DNA from: Lentzea atacamensis
GTDB lineage: Bacteria; Actinomycetota; Actinomycetes; Mycobacteriales; Pseudonocardiaceae
Direction of reading: 5' to 3'
NCBI RefSeq assembly: GCF_003269295.1
Contig: NZ_QLTT01000003.1
Location: 902,677 to 966,676 of the forward strand
Length of the DNA stretch: 64,000 nucleotides
Within the stretch, counting starts at the first letter, position 1, and every line of letters starts with the position of its first letter. Shown piece by piece: positions 8,701 through 15,867 of this stretch. The position numbers and the translations under genes are program-made. The notes below the pieces were generated by a model, which was given only the letters and a program-made list of their open reading frames with translations, ran no database searches and had not been told where the DNA came from.

Positions 8701-9217
8701 CTACGCCAGCACGCCCGCGGTGAACGTGACCGCGCCGTCCGGCACCGTCGAGCTGTTCGCGGTGTTCAAGACGTCGTCGTCGGCCAGTTTCGACCTCGAC
8801 TCGATCACCTACGTCGGACCGGGCGCCGGCGGGCCCGGTGGTGGCACCGCGAAGGAGATCGTCGGCGCGAGCGGCAAGTGCGTCGACGTCAACGGTGCCA
8901 GCTCGACCGACGGCGCGAAGGTGCAGCTGTGGACCTGCAACGGCGGCGCCAACCAGAAGTGGACGCAGAACGGCACCACGCTGCGGTCGCTGGACAAGTG
9001 CCTCGACGTCACCGGCAACAGCCAGGCCGACGGCGCGATCGTCCGGTTGTGGTCGTGCAACGGCTCGTCCGGGCAGAACTGGACCGCGCAGTCCGACGGC
9101 TCGATCCGCAACGGCACGAAGTGCCTGGACGCGAACGGCGCCAGTTCGGCGGACGGCACCCAGCTCATCATCTGGACCTGCCACGGCGGGACCAACCAGA
9201 GGTGGACCTTCCGGTAG
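5723..9217 (+). CDS. Giant secreted ThuA / sugar dehydrogenase / PKD / CBM6 / ricin-B protein
   Basis: This 1,164-residue protein starts at an ATG with GGAGGAG upstream and has a Sec signal peptide (residues 1-31, ending A-Q-A). Domains in order: ThuA-like (~33-255), a PQQ-dependent glucose/sorbosone dehydrogenase-type beta-propeller (~265-708), a PKD domain (~712-800, with Y-R-W-T-F-G-D-G), an uncharacterised beta-rich segment (~800-905), a CBM6-like module (~907-1035) and a ricin-B lectin (~1042-1164). The propeller suggests oxidation of a sugar, and the ThuA domain suggests handling of the oxidised product, all outside the cell and tethered to glycan by CBM and lectin. Such ThuA-GSDH-PKD proteins are known from actinomycete genomes; the substrate here is unknown. 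A strong terminator follows. Confidence 0.9.
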   Translation: MQRRLKRLLSVLAGALVVMGLVTPTTPAQAHGLHVLLFTKTASGAYRHDSIPAGITMMEQLAAQRGWEMTKTEDASVFNDATLATFNVIVMLQTSGMVWDTAAQRTAMQNYVRRGGGVVAIHNATDMNIEQQFPWWDQMLGMTMTQHSSIVSGTAKVADRKHPSGAGLPDRWTRTEEWYNFNRSARGDVHVLVTADESTYDAGPSKMGFDHPISWCRNFEGGRVWATGMGHQASSYSEPLFRQHITGGVESAGGIVGADCGPTVWSSFQKVQLDNSVIAPSTVDVAPDGRVFFNEYNGNLKIYKPDTRTTVVAGTLSVYGQGQNSEDGLVGMALDPAFATNKWVYLNYSPAGTQEIARISRFTMNGDRLDMASEKVLLTLPASRREEPGHTGGQLNFGPNGNLYISVGDDINPNGNSGGYAPIDERPGRALYDAQGTAANTNDLRGKILRIHPEPDGTYTVPAGNLFAPGTARTRPEIYAMGFRNAFRFSVHPTTGVIYAADYGPDAGSDNPNRGPAGLVEWNVIKSPGNYGWPYCVANNIAYNDWNFASNTSGPKFNCASPVNNSPNNTGLTTLPAARGADLWYGNGANGNAFPEMGPSSGGEAPMAFPAYQYNASNPSTTKFPAYFDQTPFFGEWSRNRMWEFRMDSSGNLLKVNNFLSNMSFASPMDAKFGPDGSMYLLTWGTGWDDNKPLPGAGLWRIDYTTTGERLPVAQASGTPLTGPSPLTVRFSSAGSNDPGGLPLTYRWTFGDGATSTEPNPTHTYTTSGKFTAQLTVTNSAGKIGTANVTISVGNTEPVVRFTGPVDGGMINFGDPIPYTLSVTDQEDGTIDCGRVNVQSNMGHDSHKHPIGSPTTGCSGALQTGIDSGHQGLNVHVIGSAEYTDKGANGVPPLTGSAQVVLQPKQKQAEFFNGSSGVTIVSQAGAESGAKVGDIGNNDWISFKPVNFTGINQVSFRVSAPSGGGGTIELRAGSPTGQLIASSPVTSTGGSNTYASTPAVNVTAPSGTVELFAVFKTSSSASFDLDSITYVGPGAGGPGGGTAKEIVGASGKCVDVNGASSTDGAKVQLWTCNGGANQKWTQNGTTLRSLDKCLDVTGNSQADGAIVRLWSCNGSSGQNWTAQSDGSIRNGTKCLDANGASSADGTQLIIWTCHGGTNQRWTFR

Positions 9218-9225
9218 CCCAGGAG

Positions 9226-9260
9226 CCGGTCAGCGGCCTTTTCCGGCCGCTGACCGGTTT
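9226..9260 (+). terminator. Strong intrinsic terminator
   Basis: A perfect 13-bp stem (CCGGTCAGCGGCC, 9226-9238, with its complement at 9245-9257) encloses the 6-base loop TTTTCC and is followed by TTT. It lies eight bases after the stop of the giant ThuA protein and should end that transcript. Confidence 0.8.
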
Positions 9261-9278
9261 CCCCGTCGAGGAGGAACG

Positions 9279-9965
9279 ATGAGCAGGACCGTTCGGTCGC
9301 GCGCGACCAAGGCCGCAGCCTGGGCCACCCCGCCGCCCAGGGCGAAAGGACGGATGTGGGCCGGTTTCCTCACCGCCTTCCTGCTCGGGCTGGCGGTCGC
9401 GTTCCTGATCACCTCGGGGAACGGGCCGGACGCGACCCAGCGGCGGATCGCGGAACTGGAGCGAGAGGACGCCGCACGCGACGCCGCGCAGCTCGGCCCG
9501 TTGACCGACCAGGCCAAGGGCACCAGAGACAGCCTGGCTCCGGTGCTCGCGGCCATGGCGCAGGCGGCTCCCGTCGACGGGTCGGCACCGAAGTCGCCGC
9601 TCACGTCCGACGCGGTGACCGGGTGGCGGGACGTCGTTGCCGCAGCGGAGAAGTCGTACGAGCAGTCGCCGTCCGCGGGCAACGGGATCAACGTGGCGCG
9701 CGCTGGCCTGCGCACGGCCGTGCAACAGCTCGCCGCGGCGGTCAGGGGGTTCGAGACGGCACTCGGTGTGGCCGAGCCGGTCAGGAGCACTCTCGTGGCG
9801 CTGGCGGGTGAGCAGCGCACGCTGGCACTGCGCACGTGGTCGGTGGCCGCGGTCCAGCTCGACGTGATCAACATCGAGGCGGGGAGGGGGCACGTGCACG
9901 TCCAGCTCTCCACAGGCGGCGACGCCGGCGTGATCGCACCCGACGGCGCGCCGGAGGGACGGTGA
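9279..9965 (+). CDS. Single-pass membrane protein of unknown function
   Basis: I do not recognise this 228-residue protein. GAGGAGGAA precedes the ATG. A basic, Ala-rich cytoplasmic head (1-28) is followed by one hydrophobic segment (~29-46, G-F-L-T-A-F-L-L-G-L). A charged region with coiled-coil character (~52-85) and an Ala-rich helical domain (to ~190) come next, probably outside the membrane. Its stop codon overlaps the start of the polyprenyl synthetase (TGATG), so the two are translationally coupled. A scaffold or sensor at the membrane for the prenyl-chain enzyme is possible, but nothing in the sequence proves it. Confidence 0.7.
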   Translation: MSRTVRSRATKAAAWATPPPRAKGRMWAGFLTAFLLGLAVAFLITSGNGPDATQRRIAELEREDAARDAAQLGPLTDQAKGTRDSLAPVLAAMAQAAPVDGSAPKSPLTSDAVTGWRDVVAAAEKSYEQSPSAGNGINVARAGLRTAVQQLAAAVRGFETALGVAEPVRSTLVALAGEQRTLALRTWSVAAVQLDVINIEAGRGHVHVQLSTGGDAGVIAPDGAPEGR

Positions 9966-10981
9966 TGGCTGGTCATGGCGTTCGGCCGGCGACCGATGCC
10001 GTCCGCCTCCTGGTCGACGCGCGCACAGTGATCGAGCCCGTGCACCGCGCCACGATCGACGAACTCGGTCCGGCGCTGCGTCGCGTCGCCGGCTACCACA
10101 TCGGGTGGTGGGACGCGGACGGCAGACCCGCACCGTCGGGCGGCAAGGCGCTGCGGCCCGCTCTCACCCTCGCCTGTGCCCGCGCGCTCGCCGACGGGCC
10201 TGTGCCGCCGGACGTGATCGCGGCCGCGACGGCGGTGGAGCTGATCCACGACTTCTCGCTCCTGCACGACGACGTCATGGACGGCGACGAAACGCGGCGG
10301 CACCGTCCCTCGGCGTGGGCGGCGTTCGGGACCACGGCGGCGATCCTCGCCGGGGACGTCCTGGTGGGACTCGCGCTGCGCCGGGTGCCGCCGTCCCTGA
10401 CGGGTGTACTCGCCGACGTGCTCGTCGACCTGTGCGAAGGGCAGTCGGCCGACGTGGCGGCCGAGACCGCGACGTCGGTCGACGTCGAGCAGTGCCTCGC
10501 CACCGCGGCGAGGAAGACCGGTGCCCTGCTGGGGGCAGCCTGCCGCCTTGGTGCTCTCGCGGCCGGAGCCGACCCTGCCGCCGCTGACCACTACCGGTGG
10601 TTCGGGGTGCACCTCGGCGTCGCCTTCCAGCTGGTCGACGACATCCTCGGCATCTGGGGCGACCCGGCGCGGACCGGCAAACCGGCCCACTCCGACATCA
10701 GGGCCCGCAGAAGAACCCTGCCGGTCGTGGCGGCACTCGCCTCGGACACGTCGGCGGGGCGCCGGCTCGGACGGATCTACCTCGAGGACCGCGGTGAGGA
10801 CGAGACCGTGCCGTGCATCGCGGAGCTCGTCGCGGAGGCGGGTGGCCGGGCGTGGGCGGAGGCCGAGGCGGACCGCCGCGTGCGGCTGGCGTTCGACTGC
10901 CTGGACCGAGCGGATCCGCGTCCGTCCGCCGCCCTGGATCTGCGCGATCTGGCCCGGCTGGTCACGAGCAGGGACCGCTGA
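9965..10981 (+). CDS. Polyprenyl (trans-isoprenyl diphosphate) synthetase
   Basis: This 338-residue class I isoprenyl diphosphate synthase condenses IPP with allylic diphosphates. The first Asp-rich motif is H-D-D-V-M-D (D102, D103, D106), and the second is V-D-D-I-L-G-I-W-G-D. K-A-L-R-P supplies the IPP-binding Lys and Arg. The N-terminal R-R-V-A-G-Y-H-I-G-W-W-D is shared with the paralogue at 45136-46209, and both belong to the subgroup that includes polyprenyl transferases associated with family 2 encapsulins. Product length is not predictable here. It lies 6 kb from the UbiA-type gene at 17061 and may supply its prenyl donor. It converges on the ROK gene at 11017. Confidence 0.9.
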   Translation: MAGHGVRPATDAVRLLVDARTVIEPVHRATIDELGPALRRVAGYHIGWWDADGRPAPSGGKALRPALTLACARALADGPVPPDVIAAATAVELIHDFSLLHDDVMDGDETRRHRPSAWAAFGTTAAILAGDVLVGLALRRVPPSLTGVLADVLVDLCEGQSADVAAETATSVDVEQCLATAARKTGALLGAACRLGALAAGADPAAADHYRWFGVHLGVAFQLVDDILGIWGDPARTGKPAHSDIRARRRTLPVVAALASDTSAGRRLGRIYLEDRGEDETVPCIAELVAEAGGRAWAEAEADRRVRLAFDCLDRADPRPSAALDLRDLARLVTSRDR

Positions 10982-11016
10982 ACCCGCTCGCGCCGAACGC
11001 GGCCTCAGGGGGACCT

Positions 11017-12189
11017 TCAGCCCAGTTGCTGGTCCACGACGCTGGGTGACAGGACGTGGTGGACCACCATGGCCGCCGCCCCGAGCACGCCTGCCACCTC
11101 GCCCGCACGGGACGGCACGATGCGGAGGTTCTCCGTGGCCAGCGGCAGTGAACGGCAGTAGACCGCCTCCCGCACTCCGGCCAGCAGCATCTCACCCGCT
11201 GCGGCGAGGTCGCCGCCGACCACGATCAGCGAGGGGTTGACCATGCTGACACAGGCGGCGAGCACCTCGCCGATGGTGCGGCCCGCATGCCGGATCGCCT
11301 GACCGGCTTCGACGTTGCCCGCGCGGACCAGGGCGACGACGTCGGCGCTCGAGTGGGCCTCCACCCCCTTTGCTCGCAACCGGGCCACTATCGCGGAGCC
11401 GCTGGCGACGGCCTCCAGGCACCCGGTGTTGCCACAGCCGCAGGGAGCGTCGTCGCTGCCAGGCGCCTGGATGTGGCCGAGATCCCCCGCCGCGCCGACC
11501 GCGCCGCGGTGCAGGACGCCGTTGCTGATGAAACCCGAGCCGATCCCGGTCGCGACCTTCACGACGATCATGTGGTCGGTGCCGGGGAAGGAGTGCGCGT
11601 GCTCGCCCAGTGCCATCAGGTTGGCCTCGTTGTCCACCAGCACCGGCACGCCGAACTCGGCGCGGACGTGCGCCGGCACGTCGAAGCCGTCCCAGGCGGG
11701 CATGATCGGCGGGTGGTTGGGCTTGCCCGACGAGTGTTCGACCGGGCCGGGCAGGCCGATGCCGACACCGGCCGGCGAGACGGACACGCCGGCGTCCCTG
11801 ACCAGTTCCCTCCAGGTCTCGGCCAGGCGCGCCAGCACCGGCTCCGGCCCGTCGGCGATGTCCAGGCTGAGCCGGCGCATGGCCAGCGGGCCGCCGGCGA
11901 GGTCGGTCACGGCGACGGTCGCGTGCGTGGCGCCGACGTCGGCGGCGAGGACGGAGCGGGCGGCCGCGTTGAACGCCAGCCGGCCGGCGGGCCTGCCGCC
12001 GGTGGACACCCTGATGCCGTGGTCGGTGAGGAACCCCGCGTCCCGCAGTGCGTCGAGCCTGGTTCGGACCGCGGCGCGGGTCAGGCCTGTCTGGCTCACC
12101 AGTTCGGCACGCGTGCGCGGCACTCCGTCGAGCAGCAGCCGCAGCAGCTGCCCAGGAGAAGCCGCAGGAGCCCAAGGTACGTCCGGCAC
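11017..12189 (-). CDS. ROK-family repressor divergent from the sugar ABC operon
   Basis: This 390-residue protein starts at GTG (12189). The N-terminal HTH contains R-T-R-A-E-L-V-S-Q-T-G-L-T-R-A-A-V. The ROK domain carries V-D-N-E, G-D-L-G-H and the zinc motif C-G-C-G-N-T-G-C-L-E near residue 256. It is strongly similar to the ROK protein at 3534-4748 over its whole length. It is transcribed away from the ABC importer at 12312, and the shared 122-bp intergenic region has two palindromes, one overlapping the importer -35 box. This is the classic arrangement for a local repressor released by the transported sugar or a derivative. The ligand is not identifiable. Confidence 0.92.
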   Translation of the reverse strand: MPDVPWAPAASPGQLLRLLLDGVPRTRAELVSQTGLTRAAVRTRLDALRDAGFLTDHGIRVSTGGRPAGRLAFNAAARSVLAADVGATHATVAVTDLAGGPLAMRRLSLDIADGPEPVLARLAETWRELVRDAGVSVSPAGVGIGLPGPVEHSSGKPNHPPIMPAWDGFDVPAHVRAEFGVPVLVDNEANLMALGEHAHSFPGTDHMIVVKVATGIGSGFISNGVLHRGAVGAAGDLGHIQAPGSDDAPCGCGNTGCLEAVASGSAIVARLRAKGVEAHSSADVVALVRAGNVEAGQAIRHAGRTIGEVLAACVSMVNPSLIVVGGDLAAAGEMLLAGVREAVYCRSLPLATENLRIVPSRAGEVAGVLGAAAMVVHHVLSPSVVDQQLG

Positions 12190-12250
12190 ACGCCCAGTGA
12201 ACCAGGGAACGCCGAGTAATGGTGGTGTTCATCCGTAAGACATGTGCGCT

Positions 12251-12268
12251 TTGGCAGTGATGTGCCAA
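12251..12268. promoter_or_regulatory. Palindromic site TTGGCA-N6-TGCCAA
   Basis: A perfect 6-bp inverted repeat with a 6-base spacer lies between the divergent ROK and ABC genes. It is a good candidate ROK operator. CTTTGGCAG also occurs within the palindrome after the first ROK gene (4753-4761), which hints at related recognition by the two paralogues. Confidence 0.5.
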
Positions 12269-12274
12269 CTTATG

Positions 12275-12305
12275 ATTGACAGTCGTCAATAGTGGCCCCT
12301 ACCTT
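12275..12305 (+). promoter_or_regulatory. ABC operon promoter with overlapping palindrome
   Basis: TTGACA (12276-12281) and TACCTT (12300-12305) are separated by 18 bases and predict a start point near 12312, the ATG of the ATPase gene, so the transcript is probably leaderless. The perfect palindrome ATTGAC-AGTC-GTCAAT (12275-12290) overlaps the -35 box, which suits repression. Confidence 0.6.
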
Positions 12306-12311
12306 CGCCTC

Positions 12312-13832
12312 ATGGCTGTGACCCACGGAACATCGGGGGCGGATGACCCCGTTGCCGTCGTACGGCTGGAGGGCATCGAGAAGAGCTTCTTCGGCGTACC
12401 GGTGCTGCGCGGCGTCGATCTCCTGCTGCACGCGGGTGAGGTGCATGCGCTGGTGGGGGAGAACGGTGCGGGCAAGTCGACGCTGCTGAAGGTGCTGGCC
12501 GGCGTCCACCGGCCCGACTCGGGACGGATCGTGGTGCGGGACGAGGAGGTCTCGTTCACCGCGCCGCGCGACGCGCAGGCGGCGGGGATCGCGATCATCC
12601 ACCAGGAGTTCACCCTCCTCGAGCACCGCACGGTGGCCGAGAACGTGTTCCTGGGCCGGGAACCGGTGCGGCGCGGTCAGGTGGACCGGCGCGCGATGGA
12701 GACCCAGACCCGGCAGCTGCTCGACTGGCTGGGAGAGGACGGCATCGAGCCCGGCACCGAGGTGGCCCGGTTGTCCGTGGCCCGCAAACAGGTGGTGGAG
12801 ATCGTCAAGGCGCTGTCGGCGGACGCCAAGGTCCTCGCGATGGACGAGCCCACCGCGGCGTTGGCGGACAACGAGGTCGAGCTGCTGTACGGCCTGGTGC
12901 GCAGACTTCGGGATCGTGGGATCGCGATTCTCTACGTGTCGCACCGGATGCGTGAAGTGTTCGACCTCAGCTCACGGATCACGGTGTTGAAGGACGGTGC
13001 GTTCGTCACCTGTGTGCCGACCGCCGATCTGGACACCGATCAGGTCGTGCGGCACATGGTCGGCCGTCCGCTGGAAGCGCTGTATCCCGAACGTACGAGC
13101 GTCCCCGGTGCGGTGCGGATCGCGTTGCGGGGAGCGGGAAACGAGCGGGTGCGGAACCTGACGTTCGACGTGCGGGCCGGGGAGATCGTGGGCCTCGCCG
13201 GGTTGCAGGGCTCCGGTCGTTCCGCGATCGCGCGGGCGATCTGGGGCGTCGAGCCGTTCACGACCGGCACCGTGGAACTCGATGGCGTGCCGACTCGCGT
13301 CACCGGTCCGCGGACGGCCGTCCGCAAGGGCATCGGGTACGTCACCGAGGATCGCAAGGGCGAAGGACTGGCGCTGCGGCAGTCGGTGCGGGACAACACC
13401 TTGCTGGTCCGTCGCGCGGCGTGCCGCGGTGCGGCGGCTCGTCAGGCCGCGGATCTGACACGGCTGCTCGGCGCGGTCGGTGTCGTCGCGCGCGGGCCGC
13501 ATCAGGAAGTGCGCTACCTCTCCGGTGGCAACCAGCAGAAAGTGGTGCTGGGAAAGTGGCTCGCCGTGCGGCCACGCGTGCTGATCGTGGACGAGCCGAC
13601 CCGCGGCGTCGACGTCGGCGCGAAACAGACCCTGTACCGGTTGCTGCGCGACCTGGCGGACGACGGCATGGCGATCCTCATGATCTCGTCGGAGTTGCCG
13701 GAGCTGATCGGCATGAGCGACCGGATCCTCGTCATGCACGAGGGCGCGCTGGCAGGTGTTCTGCCCGGCGGTGCCGACGAGGAAGCCGTGATGGGACTGG
13801 CCACCGGGCACCAGCCGGGGGCGGTGGCGTGA
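12312..13832 (+). CDS. Sugar ABC importer ATPase (two nucleotide-binding domains)
   Basis: This 506-residue ATPase is of the RbsA/MglA/XylG class. The first half has Walker A G-E-N-G-A-G-K-S-T, a diverged signature (L-S-V-A-R-K-Q) and Walker B L-A-M-D-E-P-T. The second half has the degenerate P-loop G-S-G-R-S, the signature L-S-G-G-N-Q-Q-K and Walker B L-I-V-D-E-P-T-R-G-V-D-V-G, as usual for this class. An in-frame GTG at 12276 lies inside the -35 box and is unlikely to be the start. It energises the two permeases that follow with overlapping reading frames. Regulation by the divergent ROK protein is likely. Confidence 0.93.
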   Translation: MAVTHGTSGADDPVAVVRLEGIEKSFFGVPVLRGVDLLLHAGEVHALVGENGAGKSTLLKVLAGVHRPDSGRIVVRDEEVSFTAPRDAQAAGIAIIHQEFTLLEHRTVAENVFLGREPVRRGQVDRRAMETQTRQLLDWLGEDGIEPGTEVARLSVARKQVVEIVKALSADAKVLAMDEPTAALADNEVELLYGLVRRLRDRGIAILYVSHRMREVFDLSSRITVLKDGAFVTCVPTADLDTDQVVRHMVGRPLEALYPERTSVPGAVRIALRGAGNERVRNLTFDVRAGEIVGLAGLQGSGRSAIARAIWGVEPFTTGTVELDGVPTRVTGPRTAVRKGIGYVTEDRKGEGLALRQSVRDNTLLVRRAACRGAAARQAADLTRLLGAVGVVARGPHQEVRYLSGGNQQKVVLGKWLAVRPRVLIVDEPTRGVDVGAKQTLYRLLRDLADDGMAILMISSELPELIGMSDRILVMHEGALAGVLPGGADEEAVMGLATGHQPGAVA

Positions 13833-14839
13833 GCGCCGTGCGCGAGCGGGCCCGCGGGCGCAGCGACGTGCCGCCGCGGACGAGGACGTTCGTGATCACC
13901 CCGGTCCTGGTCGTGTACCTCGCGCTGGCGGTGCTGCTGGTGGTCGGCAGTGTGCTGGTGGGCGTCCACGGAGGTGTGCTCCTCGATCACGGCGGCATTC
14001 TCAACATCCTGACGCGCGGCACGGTGCTCGGACTGGTCGCGATCGGGCAGACCCTGGTGATCGTCACCGGTTCCCTCGACCTGTCGGTGGCCTACCTGGT
14101 CGGCCTGTGCTCGCTGGTGGCCGCCGAGACGATGGCGGGCAGCCCGGCGATGATCGTGCCCGGTGTGCTGGCGGCGCTGGTGGTCGCGGCGGTGGTGGGG
14201 CTGGTCAACGGACTGGTGATCACCGTGCTGAAGGCCAACGCGTTCATCGCCACGCTGGGCGTCGCGCTGGTGCTGCGCGGCTACCTGGAGCACAACTACA
14301 CAGGGCCGGCGGGCAGTGTGCCGCGCGCGTTCCAGCACATCGGCTACGACCGGATCGGACCGGTTCCGGTGGCGGCGCTGCTGATGTTGCTGCTCGCGGC
14401 GGCGGCGTGGTGGTACCTGCGGCGCACCCGCACGGGCTACCACATGTACGCAGTCGGCGGGGACGTCGACGTGGCCCGGCTGTCCGGCGTGCGCACCGGA
14501 CGGACGATCGTCACCGCGCACGTGCTGTGCGCGGTCATGGCCGGGCTCGCCGGGGTGTTCCTGGCCGGTCGGCTGGGTTCGGGCGCCCCGTACGTCGGTA
14601 CCGACGCCGGGTACGACCTGGAGTCGATCGCCGCCGTCGTGCTCGGCGGCACGGCCCTCGCGGGCGGTCGCGGCGGTGTGGCCGGCACCATCGGCGGCGT
14701 GCTGATCCTGTCCACATTGGACACGATCTTCGACGACCTCGGGCTGGACTCCTTCTTCAAGGACGTCGTGCGCGGCGTCGTGCTCATCGTTGCGGTGGCG
14801 CTGTACGCCCGGCGCAGGGCTGCCAGGAGATCGACATGA
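13829..14839 (+). CDS. Sugar ABC importer permease 1
   Basis: This 336-residue permease of the branched-chain amino acid/ribose type (BPD_transp_2) starts at a GTG overlapping the ATPase stop (GTGA). About nine to ten hydrophobic segments are visible. The family motif G-Q-T-L-V-I-V-T-G-S-L-D-L-S-V is at ~68-82, and A-A-V-V-L-G-G-T-A-L-A-G-G-R-G-G near 270 is the ATPase-coupling region. It should form a heterodimeric channel with the next gene product, because both differ in sequence and are coupled. Confidence 0.92.
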   Translation: MSAVRERARGRSDVPPRTRTFVITPVLVVYLALAVLLVVGSVLVGVHGGVLLDHGGILNILTRGTVLGLVAIGQTLVIVTGSLDLSVAYLVGLCSLVAAETMAGSPAMIVPGVLAALVVAAVVGLVNGLVITVLKANAFIATLGVALVLRGYLEHNYTGPAGSVPRAFQHIGYDRIGPVPVAALLMLLLAAAAWWYLRRTRTGYHMYAVGGDVDVARLSGVRTGRTIVTAHVLCAVMAGLAGVFLAGRLGSGAPYVGTDAGYDLESIAAVVLGGTALAGGRGGVAGTIGGVLILSTLDTIFDDLGLDSFFKDVVRGVVLIVAVALYARRRAARRST

Positions 14840-15825
14840 GAGCGCGGCCACGCCTGGCGGACGGCACCGGGCCCGTACTGGTCGTGCTGCTGATCCTGTT
14901 GGTGGGACTGGCGTTCGCCGGTCCCGCGTACGCTGAGCCCGGCGGCTACCTCGCGCTGCTCAAACGTGCGGCGCCACTCGTGGTGCTGGCCGTCGGCCAG
15001 TACTTCGTGATCGTGTCCGGTGGCTTCGACCTCTCCGTCGGCTCGCTGGTCACCGCCGAGGTGGTCGTCGCCGCCCGGCTGGTCAACGGTGATGACGCGA
15101 ACACCGGGTGGGTGATCGCGCTGCTGTTGGGCTGCGGAATCCTCGTCGGGCTGGTCAACGGGCTGATCACGACGAAACTGCTGGTGCCGTCGTTCATCGT
15201 GACCCTGGGGATGCTGCTGGTGCTCGACGGTGCGGTGTTCCTGTGGTCAGGCGGAGCACCGCGCGGCGCCCTGTCCCCGTCGTTCCGCCTCATCGGCCGG
15301 GGCAGTGTTGACGTTCCGGTCCTCGGCCAGCTGCCGTGGTCGGTGATAGTGCTGCTGGTCGTGGTCGCCGCGGCGGTGTGGTTCATGCGCAGCGGAACCG
15401 GACGCACGCTGCTTGCCGTGGGGGACAACGAGAACGTGGTCCGGCTCGCGGGCGGCCGGGTGGATCGGCTGCGCCTGCTCGCGTTCGTGCTGTCGGGGCT
15501 GCTCGCGTCGGTCGCCGCGATCCTGCTCGCCGGGTTCGCGGGCGTGTCGGCGCAGGTCGGTGAGGGCCTGGAGTTCCGTGCCATCACCGCCGTGGTGCTC
15601 GGCGGTGTCCTGCTCGGCGGTGGCCGCGGTTCCGTGGTCGCCGCGGCCGCGGGCGCGCTGTCGCTCGAAGCGCTCTTCTCCCTGTTGAACCTGCTGGGCG
15701 TCTCGGGCGCGCTCGAGTCCGCCGTGCAGGGCGTGATCATCATCGCGGCGGTGGCCTACGCCGCCCACGGGGCCGGGCTGTGGCGGGTGCTGCGGCCGCA
15801 CCGGCCCGTTCCGGACACCGCCTGA
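14836..15825 (+). CDS. Sugar ABC importer permease 2
   Basis: This 329-residue permease begins with ATGA overlap on the first permease. It has the same fold, with G-Q-Y-F-V-I-V-S-G-G-F-D-L-S-V near residue 53 and A-V-V-L-G-G-V-L-L-G-G-G-R-G-S near 255. Signal-like hydrophobic residues at the N-terminus form the first membrane segment. Two unequal permeases, one double ATPase and one lipoprotein make a complete importer set. Confidence 0.92.
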   Translation: MRARPRLADGTGPVLVVLLILLVGLAFAGPAYAEPGGYLALLKRAAPLVVLAVGQYFVIVSGGFDLSVGSLVTAEVVVAARLVNGDDANTGWVIALLLGCGILVGLVNGLITTKLLVPSFIVTLGMLLVLDGAVFLWSGGAPRGALSPSFRLIGRGSVDVPVLGQLPWSVIVLLVVVAAAVWFMRSGTGRTLLAVGDNENVVRLAGGRVDRLRLLAFVLSGLLASVAAILLAGFAGVSAQVGEGLEFRAITAVVLGGVLLGGGRGSVVAAAAGALSLEALFSLLNLLGVSGALESAVQGVIIIAAVAYAAHGAGLWRVLRPHRPVPDTA

Positions 15826-15867
15826 ACAACCCGCCTGAACCCCGTCGACGAAGCCGAGGAGCAGCAC

